Made by a program: the position numbers and the translations under genes. A DNA stretch of 64,000 bases from Paenibacillus camerounensis (GTDB lineage: Bacteria; Bacillota; Bacilli; Paenibacillales; Paenibacillaceae): assembly GCF_000723885.1 (NCBI RefSeq), contig NZ_CCDG010000023.1, positions 1-64,000 on the forward strand. Direction: 5' to 3'. The notes under the pieces were generated by a model that ran no database searches, was not told where the DNA came from, and was given only the letters and a program-made list of their open reading frames with translations. Below are positions 12,001-17,283 of the stretch, piece after piece (position 1 is the stretch's first letter; every line of letters begins with the position of its first letter).

Positions 12001-14393
12001 CACAAATTCATTCCATTCAGTATATATATCCGCGAGTTTGGCATCGGTTTACCTATCGGAATATTTTGCGGTATTTCACTTTCCCCGTCATATTCCCAGA
12101 GAGTGGCCTGTACTGTATTTTCCGTTGGTCCAAAGGCATTTATGTATCTGCTTCTACCGCCTGATTTATTTACAACTTCCGGGCTTGACATCGATCCACC
12201 TGTCGTAATTATTTTTACGCTCGGTATATCAGTCTGCAGATAAAACTGCGGCGGTAATGCAGCTATTGTTATTCCGCTTTCTTCTATTAACTTATTAAAG
12301 CTTCTGATGTCTGAAATGCTAGCTTGTGTAGCAATCGTCAGTGTTGCACCAGTCAGTAAGGAGATGGTCATTTCCCAAACAGAACCATCAAATACATAGT
12401 TTGCAAATTGAAGAACATTATCCTTCTCTGTCACCTTGTATAAATCTAAAAAGTGAGTTCTGAAGGAGGCTACACCGCTATGTTTTATCATGACACCTTT
12501 CGGTGTACCAGTCGTTCCCGAGGTATAGATCACGTAGGCTAAATCCTCAGGTTTATTTACCTTTCTCGGATTTGTGGACAGCCCCTCCCATAGCTCTTTT
12601 TCTGCAAGATCAATTACTGGAATTCCAGTATCATGTTTGGGCTTTGTCTGGTATACCAGAATGGCCTTGGGCTGACAATCCTCAAGCATGATTGTAATCC
12701 TGTCATCTGGAGAGGTTGGGTCTAGCGGAACATAAGCCCCACCCGCTTTTAGAATTCCATATATACTCACAATCATCTCGATACTACGCTCTGTCATAAT
12801 GGCTACGAAGTCATCTGGTTTCACACCCATTTTACGCAATTTCCTTGCAAGCTGATTGGATCTTTTATTCATCTCTGCATATGTAATATGCTCATTTTCA
12901 AATACTACTGCTATAGAATCAGGTGTCTTCTTTACCTGTTTCTCAAATATATCTACCATTGTCTCCGTTATAGCATTATCCAGATATGTATGGTTGAACT
13001 CGTTGATTATTATTTCTTTATCCCTATCGCTGATCGCTTCTATCTCAATAACTTTACCGAGGGGATTTGCAGCAATCGCGTGCAATATGTTTTCAAACAT
13101 TAACATGATATTTTGGATTTCATCTACTATGTACTCATTTGGGTTATACGATAGATCAATGTTTAATCTGTTGTACTCCAGACTAACACTTGCACTTATA
13201 GCATAGTTTGTCTGCCTTCTTTCCGACTCAACCGTTAAATGGAGCCCCATTTCACAGCTATCCAGCCCATCCTTAAAACCAAGCGAATCTTCAAATACAC
13301 ATAGCGTTTTCATCAACTTATTTTTTTGCTTTGTTAACCCCTGAATATCGGCAAGGGAACAATACGAATATTTATTACTCTCTTCCCCCAGCTTTTGAAG
13401 TTCTTTTAAAAGCTCCAAAATGGTAGTATCCTTAGTACTTTTTACTCTTACAGGGATTGTATTAATAAATAATCCGACTATATTTTTAATTCCTCTTATG
13501 TCTGCATCTCTTCCTGATACAACTTTTCCGAATACTACATCGCTTGTATAGTTGAATTTTTGTAACACGATTCCCCAGGCAAGTTCTACTGCAACATCTA
13601 TTGGTATACTATTAGAAGCAATGAAATCAAGCAGCTTAATCGTTGCATCTTCGGAAAGACTGTGTCCTGTTTTAACCATTTGAACTGTAGTAGGTCTGGG
13701 TTTCGCCATCGGCTTAATTTCTGCCATTTCATCATAATCTGCCAGCAGTTCCCTCCAGTAGGAAAGTCCTGATGCCCTATCCTGTTTTTCAAGCCACTCT
13801 ACGTATTCACTGTATCCTGCTTCCTGACTCTTTTCTTGGGATATATCTTCTATCATCTCAGACATTGTTGTTCCATTGTTAAGCACATCATAGTATCTCT
13901 TGAAATCACTAAATATTAAAGGCAGGCACCAGCTATCAATAATAAGATGATGATAAAGCCAAATCATTTTGTAGCTTTTGTTATCTAATACAATATATTT
14001 CACTCTTAAAAGAGAATCTTTCTGCAGGTCAAATCTGCGCTTGATATTGAGATCCGCTATCTCTTCCAGCCTGCGCTGTTTCTCCATTTCGCCAAGCTCT
14101 GACAGATCAATTTTTTCGTACTCTATTTCTCTATTGCCTAATACTACCTGACCTTGACCTGCTAGATTCTCCTCCGTAATAGCTGTTCTTAATACACCAT
14201 GTCTTAGTGTGAGCAGCCTCAGCGCTTGAATGATGTTTTCCTCTCTAATTTCACCTTTTAAGTTTATTATGTACTGCATCATATTTTGTGTAGACTCACT
14301 GTCAGTCATATGATGATAAAGCATTCCTTCCTGCAAAGGTGTGAGTGAGTATATACCGTTGATTAATTTAGTTTTTTCATCGTTAATCATCAT
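1..14393 (-). CDS. Multimodular non-ribosomal peptide synthetase, 3' end outside window
   Basis: One uninterrupted frame of about 4,797 residues, running off the left edge. Domain order, rough residues: C1 1-445 (HHLIIDS), A1 480-960, T1 near 999 (GGDS), E1 1040-1490 (HHLVVDG), C2 1503-1945 (HHIIIDG), A2 with YTSGTTGQPKG near 2118, T2 near 2489 (GGHS), C3 2544 on (HHIISDG), A3 near 3138, T3 near 3515 (GGDS), E2 3560-4010 (HHLIVDA), C4 4014 on (HHIVFDG), A4 partial. GGDS carriers precede E domains, and C1, C2 and C4 have the SLTPLQEG-like entry typical of condensation after an epimerase. Selectivity residues read by eye against GrsA: A1 DGWATGAVQK, A2 DAWLTGAVLK, A3 DLPKVGEVGK, A4 DAWVTGAVQK. 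A3 resembles Asn codes; the others suggest bulky hydrophobic or aromatic residues. Start: tandem ATG after GAGAGGGG; the second ATG (14390) has better spacing. The product is not identified. Confidence 0.95.
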   Translation of the reverse strand, partial: MMINDEKTKLINGIYSLTPLQEGMLYHHMTDSESTQNMMQYIINLKGEIREENIIQALRLLTLRHGVLRTAITEENLAGQGQVVLGNREIEYEKIDLSELGEMEKQRRLEEIADLNIKRRFDLQKDSLLRVKYIVLDNKSYKMIWLYHHLIIDSWCLPLIFSDFKRYYDVLNNGTTMSEMIEDISQEKSQEAGYSEYVEWLEKQDRASGLSYWRELLADYDEMAEIKPMAKPRPTTVQMVKTGHSLSEDATIKLLDFIASNSIPIDVAVELAWGIVLQKFNYTSDVVFGKVVSGRDADIRGIKNIVGLFINTIPVRVKSTKDTTILELLKELQKLGEESNKYSYCSLADIQGLTKQKNKLMKTLCVFEDSLGFKDGLDSCEMGLHLTVESERRQTNYAISASVSLEYNRLNIDLSYNPNEYIVDEIQNIMLMFENILHAIAANPLGKVIEIEAISDRDKEIIINEFNHTYLDNAITETMVDIFEKQVKKTPDSIAVVFENEHITYAEMNKRSNQLARKLRKMGVKPDDFVAIMTERSIEMIVSIYGILKAGGAYVPLDPTSPDDRITIMLEDCQPKAILVYQTKPKHDTGIPVIDLAEKELWEGLSTNPRKVNKPEDLAYVIYTSGTTGTPKGVMIKHSGVASFRTHFLDLYKVTEKDNVLQFANYVFDGSVWEMTISLLTGATLTIATQASISDIRSFNKLIEESGITIAALPPQFYLQTDIPSVKIITTGGSMSSPEVVNKSGGRSRYINAFGPTENTVQATLWEYDGESEIPQNIPIGKPMPNSRIYILNGMNLCGVGVPGELCIAGAGLARGYLNRPELTAEKFIDNPFGEGKLYRSGDLARWLSDGNIEYLGRIDEQVKIRGFRIELGEIESAIRSVEGIVDLAVIAREDHSGNPAICAYVVSDKEISGSELKRTLGESLPEYMIPTYIMQIDSIPVTRNGKLDKRALPQIQITSKREYVAPSNETEEILCALFSEILGIGIVGVEDSFFELGGDSIKAIRIVSKIRSEGFEVSVQDIMSKHTIEAIAYSVRESSYENKYEQSEVTGKVVSTPIIQQFEAWNLAKPNHFNQDILIEIDTNNEMEIRKVIDALAVHHDIIRSVYRNGQLDILSVQESRLYDFEIFDLIDDDYRYADIEGICTKLQSSFDLENGPLMKVALFKTEPKNYLFICLHHLVVDGVSWRILLEDFENGMKQIKAGDNKIELPLKTASYKEWGEALREYKESMQLKKERAYWEIITTKIKEGKLATSGNETGSGHAVISLSFGKEETYNLLHKAGKAFNTKINDLLISALGVSVRRCTGQERVSIMMEGHGREGIHKKIDIDRTVGWFTSMYPIIVECSGTIQDSIISTKEMLRKVPNQGMGYGLLKEGLPEISADIFFNYLGQMDAESKGYASVVNATGKRLADENNLSTNILFSGVIHQGELKFTIKYDCGLFASETVQKLANLYKKSLNESIKFCIDQQETVKTPSDFSASELTQTDLSMVYNRFVDKTEIVDIYELSPLQEGILYHSLANTESTDYFIQNVFEISREVKEGKIKQALKLLATRHEVLKSSILFGEFKRPKQVVLLNREPEFERIDLTGLAEYEQQNKIAEIAALDVNRGFDLQEDSLFRVKYIILRENICKMIWSYHHIIIDGWCSSLLCNDFQNYYDSLNNDESLYKVEEMVLKEKNRTAEYSEYIKWVEKQDKELGISYWDSLLEDYQEISEIKPVMKPVPSDRKVAQEKIKVSKEISQTLFSLASSNRLTINTIAEAAWGIVLQQYSFTKDVVFGKVVSGRNADVRGIEEIVGIFINTIPVRVSDKENTIILDLFKELQMQGTKSNAYSYCSLAEIQELTKQKSSLIMSLFVFENHLDEGKAQDNIDGLQLKLESVREKTNYAITVIAGVEDGCLRFEIMYNPNEYVQGEIQSILAMIERVLREFAANPEEKASNIEAVNNNDKEKILNEFNHSYTGNANAQTIVDLFEEQVKKTPDNVAIIFEDQQITYSEMNERTNQLASKLRERGVKPDDFVAIMAERSVEMIVGIYGILKAGGAYVPIDPTYPEDRIAFMLKDCQPKAVLVYQAELKDDIGIPVIDLAEPEIWQRVSTNPTKVNRPENLAYVIYTSGTTGQPKGVMLEHSGIVALRTHLMELYQVTEQDNVLQFANYVFDAAVWEMTLSLLLGARLTLIPKEIILDTGSFNAFVDKSGITLTLLPPQYYVQTELTGLKALTTGGSASNVEIIEKAGRRCKYINAYGPTENTVLATNWEYDGKSEIPESVPIGKPISNSQIYILNGMNLCGIGIPGELCIAGAGLARGYLNRPELTAEKFIDNPFGEGKLYRSGDLARWLPDGNIEYQGRIDEQVKIRGYRIELGEIESAMRHIEGIVDVAVIAAKEQSGDSALCAYFVSDTEMSESLLKKNLGASLPEYMIPAYFMQMDSIPVTRSGKVDKRALPEIEVTSTREYVAPRNETERIVCALFSEILGIASLGIKDSFFELGGHSLSAVRLVNAIETKTGYRIPLQEIFANRTPEGLAIRLSERELVSYTPITAAEEKKYYSMSSAQKRVYVVCQMGIDRTAYNIPQTFKIKGLVNIESITTALQKMINRHEILRTNFLMVDGEPVQEVRKTTKVDFEFLEVKDTSEAEQFKKFVQPFDLGQAPLVRMKLVKREEDHLLMFDMHHIISDGMSMATFIREFVALYKGESLKPPLLQYKDYSEWISKKDFSTQKDYWISEFSDEIPVLDLPLDYRRPQMQSYNGAIIDTTTGRELGERIKEIARRTGTTEYMMFLSALMILLSKYSRQEDIIVGSLFSGRMHKDTENILGMFVNTLAMRGNPEGNKTFTEFLSEIKEKCLHAYDNQEYPFEELVDAVQVRRDMARNPLFDVLMVLQNNEQPELKMQCAEIESVRQESTTSKFDLKFDIVETGTGFCIELEYCMDLFKADSIERMLVHFIGLLEQITANAEIKISEIETITKADKILIQQTFNDTSMAYPLDKTVIDLFEEQVRNKPDNTAILFCNEQLTFEELNQKANQLARQLRGIGIKPDDFVAIIAERCTEMIVAILGILKAGGAYVPIDPTYPQDRIEYIVDDCKPKVILTAKAEVPLVTKIQCIDLSSVDLYTGASTNLDKNVSSNDLAYSIYTSGTTGRPKGVMIEHHSLTTNMIYSAKRFLLGNEILVPLFTNYSFDLTVPSIFLPLCFGGTLDLIHRDKEMDIRCIMNNKEYTFIKMTPSQLKMLLGSYNHKPLEKLCCLVVGGEKLESGVASEIQHIYGPHLVILNEYGPTEATVGSTLYPYSAKDESTFIPIGKPFANTQIYIMNGMNLCGIGIPGELCIAGEQIARGYLNKPEMTAQKFIDNPFGDGKLYRTGDLAKWLPDGNIEYIGRIDEQVKVRGFRIELDEIIHAIRSIESIRDNAVIVREDGFGDKVILAYYVSDEKISTSKVREELRKILPEYMLPTSFMQIDKLPTTKNGKLDKRALPQIFIDSTSEFVLPRNKIEELLCQVFGEMLRVQAVSVKDSFFELGGDSIKAIRIVSKLRSLDYELSVRDIMSRYTVEAIAHTVVVTHENHYEQQEVTGGIIPTPILKDFEARSLKKPHHYNQDVMLEIDTDNVAHIRKALDALAVHHDIIRSIYRDGRLVILSSSDSRLYDFETYDLRAATAASLQMEAACNKLQSSIDLENGPMIKAAFFQTDSGNFLFLCLHHLIVDAVSWQILLEDLQTALRQVEDGKPITLPPKTASFKDWAEALEEYQSSSLLKQEQQYWAEIMANMNNGRIDLEDNGTQTGLGNVRISFNEEQTEQLVRRAGKAFNTEINDLLISTIGLAVRRLTGQMKVVVGLEGHGREEIHKKIDIDRTVGWFTIKHPIIVECHEEIRKSIISNKDMLRKVPSHGLGYGLLYELQDIAANIYFNYLGQMDTDSKAAFFSTGKSIAEENGMSGIIDMNGYIADGKLNFLIQYDRSRFAVEMVERFAELYQQYLIETIKYCCTQGAIEKTVSDYSAYDLTEEDLLELHRQYAEPSVLEDIFPLTSLQEGILYHSIADHQSTSYVTQLVYAFSGGISEAKIQQVLKLLVMRHNVLRMAIVHEQLSKPRQILLTSREVDFETIDLSGLGKLEQELKVAELANLNIQRGFDLQYNSLLRVKHIVLSPDEYKILWSYHHIVFDGWSSNMLFGDFITYCNKLKNGSILYDMERMAAEERYQSATYGEYVNWIKKQDREMGLSYWSDLLSEYQEITEIKPMIKPESTDKQMERIGIKIPDEITNQLLQKAASCQITINTVAEAAWGIVLQQYNNIKDVVFGKVVSGRNANVRGIEKIVGLFVNTIPVRIRSGVGMTVSELWAELQEQGTESDQYSYCSLADIQGLTEQQGDLIKVLFAFDNYYVNEEKQQGGENGLQFVLDSGREQTNYAITLKTYFIGEQWVFDILYNPSHFALKEVQSMLSRIQAVLLSFAANPERRVSEIDLITQQEKDQLLEFNNTATDYPIDKTVVDLFEEQVKKTPDHIAVVFRDEQLTYAELNRKANQLARKLRKMGVKPDDFVAILAERSIEMIAAIYGILKAGGAYVPLDPTFPEERIAFMLQDSQPKAILIYQADLKCNAGMPIIDLAERENWSGESTNPGKVNQPEDLAYVIYTSGTTGTPKGVLIKHSGIVSFRTYLLDTYRVTEEDNILQFANYIFDASVWEMTLSLLVGARLTIPTQAIISDIGRFNAFVKQSGITMTVLPPQFYLLTDLQGVNVITTGGSASSPEVIKKSGGRGRYINAFGPTENTVQATHWEYDGKSEIPESVPIGKPISNSQIYILNGMNL
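7531..7610. repeat. Copy 2 of the 80-bp identical intragenic repeat (A2 domain)
   Basis: Identical to positions 1-80. It encodes the segment around NSQIYILNGMNL in the C-terminal part of the adenylation core, between A5 and A7. It is the visible edge of a longer module-to-module similarity. Confidence 0.9.
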
Positions 14394-14525
14394 TAAACCC
14401 CTCTCGAATTTTGAAAGCTTTCTATTTCTAAAATCATCATCCTCAACTTTATACTTATAGATCAATTCATGAACAAACTTTCACAAGCCGTCTGATTCCA
14501 AAAGAATCCCAGGAATAAGCTCATC

Positions 14526-14577
14526 AAAAAAAGTGACTTATCTGGATAAACCAAGTTTGGTTATAACGAAGTCACTT
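14526..14577 (-). promoter_or_regulatory. Terminator-like hairpin in the NRPS leader (possible attenuator)
   Basis: On the minus strand AAGTGACTT (14577-14569) pairs with AAGTCACTT (14539-14531), with further partial pairing inside (ATAACCAA against TTGGTTTAT), followed directly by a run of T residues (14532-14526). It sits 130-180 bp upstream of the NRPS start with no minus-strand gene before it. It therefore looks like a leader terminator or attenuator rather than the end of another gene. The role is inferred. Confidence 0.55.
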
Positions 14578-15075
14578 CAACGAACCAGTAATATGTAATT
14601 CCCATCACCTATTCTGATGATTTTATACTTCCTATGATTTTTGATAACGTCAGTATTTTATGTAAATGAATCAACTCTTGTTAACTGCCTTTTTCATTTC
14701 AATATTTACTATATGCAGAGCAAAATACACATCCTCCTCGGGAGACTGTTTCACGCTTCACTGCAATATAATCTAACGTCGATGTAGACCAAACCTAACG
14801 TTTGAATAGCATTTATTTAGCGAAGATCTCAACAGCCGCATTATTTTTTTGTATAATAAAGCCATTAGATGTATTATTTTTACTTAATCTCTATATAACG
14901 CCATAAGCATACCATAAAATAACAGAAGGAGTAAATCCATCAAATTACTTTTTTTGATAAAACGCCACATAATTCAATTATTAGTTGTTAAATTCCACAA
15001 AAACCTTTATGAAGACTACAGTTGCCCACCTTCAAAAATGTATTTATGGTTTTTATTTTAAATTTCAGACAAATA
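14578..15075. other. AT-rich divergent intergenic region without a gene
   Basis: About 500 bp between the NRPS leader and the plus-strand promoter. No credible coding frame was seen. A possible minus-strand -10 (TATAAA, around 14622-14627) lacks a convincing -35. A plus-strand TCAACA-17-TATAAT pair near 14840-14868 has no obvious gene directly downstream. Confidence 0.5.
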
Positions 15076-15105
15076 TTGACAATTTATTCAGATTGAAATT
15101 ATACT
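15076..15105 (+). promoter_or_regulatory. Sigma-A type promoter for the (pseudo)MarR-ABC exporter unit
   Basis: TTGACA at 15076-15081 and TATACT at 15100-15105, spacing 18 bp. It lies about 50 bp upstream of the decayed MarR start and is the best promoter-like sequence upstream of the exporter pair. Confidence 0.65.
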
Positions 15106-15154
15106 ACATTAGTACCGAAATATTAAATGACTAAGAGGTGAATACACTTCCGTA

Positions 15155-15538
15155 ATGGCAAATGCTGAGAAGTTATTTATTTCCATAGCCATAAAGAGGT
15201 TAATAAAGCTGAGTTTAGACACCATGCATATTAAGGCTGTCAAACCCAAAGAATGATGCTTATGCTCTGCTTAATGAGGAGGAGGTGGCTAAATCCAGCA
15301 GGTTTTAAAGTTCTGAGATTAGTAAAATACTAGATGTCATAGCTCCGAAAGATACACAAATACATAAGAAATTAGAGATGGAGAGCGATTCTTAAAGAAC
15401 TGCGCAAGAAGAGTGGCGATAACAGAGAATTCATATAACAGATAAATTCAACTCTTAGGTGAATAAGAAAACGATAAACTAGCAGGTTTTCTCACTAAAG
15501 CTCATAGTTATTTTGAGGATAAACGTGATTCTGACTGA
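15155..15538 (+). pseudogene. Decayed MarR-family repressor gene
   Basis: Starts with a good ribosome site (AAGAGGTGA) and ATG giving MANAEKLFISI, then breaks into several frames. Fragments read by eye are AEFRHHAY, KVSEISKIL, TQIHKKLE and, in the final frame, FEDKRDSD followed by TGA two bases before the next ATG. In order these match a MarR-type winged-helix protein of about 140 aa (N-terminal helix, KVSEISKIL recognition region, C-terminal helix). At least three frameshifts, stops or deletions are needed to explain the sequence. MarR genes commonly precede this type of heterodimeric multidrug ABC pair and repress it, so loss here would be expected to derepress the exporter. Confidence 0.75.
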
Positions 15539-15540
15539 AA

Positions 15541-17283
15541 ATGGGGATGAATAATATGATGAGATTATTTAGGTATTTAAAGCCCTTCCGGCTTCCGATC
15601 CTAGTGGTGTTCGCATTGGTCTTTATGCAGTCTTTATCAGACTTGTACTTACCTACACTAATGGCGGACATCGTAGATAAAGGGATCATTAACGGTGATA
15701 TCCCGTATATCTGGAAAATTGGCGGTATGATGTTATTATTTGCAGCCATTGGGGCGGCTTGTTCGATTGGAGTAAGCTATTTCTCTTCACGTGTGGCTAT
15801 AAGATTCGGCCAAGGATTACGGAGTAAAATGTACCGTCATGTACAGAATTTCTCCCTGCAGGAGTTCGATACGTTTGGTACTGCATCTCTGATTACCCGA
15901 AGCACAAATGATATCTATCAAGTTCAGCAAGTGCTTATTATGCTTCTTCGTATGATGATCAGTGCACCGATGATGTGCATTGGCGGTATGATCATGGCCG
16001 TAAATAAAGATGCCGAGTTATCGCTTGTTATTGTAGTCATCATTCCTTTACTAGTTACAGCCATTGCGATTATAGCGCTGAGGGGACTTCCACTATTTAA
16101 ATCTATGCAGGTGAAGTTAGATACGTTGAACCGTGTTTTACGTGAGAATCTTACAGGAATGCGAGTGATTCGCGCATTCAATCGTACTGAACATGAGACC
16201 AAGCGCTTTGAAGATGCCAACGTAGATTTAACAAACACAGCGGTTAAAGTAAACAAAATTATGGCTGCTATGATGCCGATCATGATGTTAGTTATGAATT
16301 TCTCGACCATTGCCATTGTCTGGTTTGGCGGAATCCGTATAAGTAACGGCGATATGCAAGTGGGATCTTTAATGGCATTTATTCAATACTCGGCACAAAT
16401 TATATTCTCGCTCATTATGGTATCTGTTCTCTTTGTTATCCTTCCAAAAGCTTCTGCTTCGGCTATTCGGATTAATGAGGTATTCGATATGGCACCGGAA
16501 ATTAATGACCCCTCACAACCTAAACAAGCCAACCTTCAAAGGGGCTACCTCTCATTTAAAGACGTAACATTCCATTATCCTGGTGCAGAGCAACCAGCGA
16601 TTTCTAACATTTCCTTTGATGCCGGACCGGGTGAGACAACCGCAATTATTGGCGGCACCGGATCAGGTAAATCCACATTATTGAGTCTTATCCCGCGCTT
16701 CTATGATGTAGGCAGCGGAAAAGTGCTTTTAGATGGTGTAGATGTCCGAGAATTTTCTCAAGAACAATTACGGGAGAAGATTGGTTTTGTTCCCCAGAAG
16801 TCATTGCTTTTCACCGGTACTGTTGCAGATAATATACGTTACGGTAAAAAAAATGCTACTGATGAAGAGATTCAACGTGCGGCTGACATTGCACAGGCTA
16901 CCGAATTCATATCCAATATGAAGGACGGATTCCTATCCGAGGTTGCTCAAGGTGGCGGTAATGTATCGGGCGGTCAAAAACAACGGCTATCTATCGCTCG
17001 TGCATTGGTTAGGCAGCCAGAAGTATATGTATTTGACGATAGTTTCTCAGCGCTAGATATGAAGACGGATGCAAAACTTCGTACCGCCCTGAAAGAAGTA
17101 ACTGTGAATGCAACGGTACTCTTAGTAGCACAGAGAGTAAGTACCGTGATGGATGCAGATCGAATTATCGTGTTGGATAATGGCGGCATTGCTGGAACGG
17201 GTACACATCGAGAGCTAATGGATACCTGTGGCGTGTATCGTGAGATTGTATCCTCACAGTTGTCAGAGGAGGAAAGCGCATGA
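15541..17283 (+). CDS. Heterodimeric ABC exporter subunit with degenerate catalytic site
   Basis: 580 aa: six-helix transmembrane domain (about 15-310) followed by a nucleotide-binding domain. Walker A is GGTGSGKSTLL and the signature is VSGGQKQRLS. Walker B reads VYVFDDSFSALD, with Asp where the catalytic Glu normally follows, and the switch region reads VAQRVST with Gln in place of His. This is the usual degenerate half of asymmetric exporters of the BmrC/D, LmrC/D type. It overlaps its partner by four bases (ATGA), so the two are translationally coupled. The position next to the NRPS suggests export of that peptide or of a drug. This is inferred, since such pairs also occur as general multidrug pumps. 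Confidence 0.9.
   Translation: MGMNNMMRLFRYLKPFRLPILVVFALVFMQSLSDLYLPTLMADIVDKGIINGDIPYIWKIGGMMLLFAAIGAACSIGVSYFSSRVAIRFGQGLRSKMYRHVQNFSLQEFDTFGTASLITRSTNDIYQVQQVLIMLLRMMISAPMMCIGGMIMAVNKDAELSLVIVVIIPLLVTAIAIIALRGLPLFKSMQVKLDTLNRVLRENLTGMRVIRAFNRTEHETKRFEDANVDLTNTAVKVNKIMAAMMPIMMLVMNFSTIAIVWFGGIRISNGDMQVGSLMAFIQYSAQIIFSLIMVSVLFVILPKASASAIRINEVFDMAPEINDPSQPKQANLQRGYLSFKDVTFHYPGAEQPAISNISFDAGPGETTAIIGGTGSGKSTLLSLIPRFYDVGSGKVLLDGVDVREFSQEQLREKIGFVPQKSLLFTGTVADNIRYGKKNATDEEIQRAADIAQATEFISNMKDGFLSEVAQGGGNVSGGQKQRLSIARALVRQPEVYVFDDSFSALDMKTDAKLRTALKEVTVNATVLLVAQRVSTVMDADRIIVLDNGGIAGTGTHRELMDTCGVYREIVSSQLSEEESA

Noticed and set aside
14526..14577. T-box riboswitch in the NRPS leader
   Set aside because: No T-box consensus or specifier stem is visible, only one simple hairpin with a T run.
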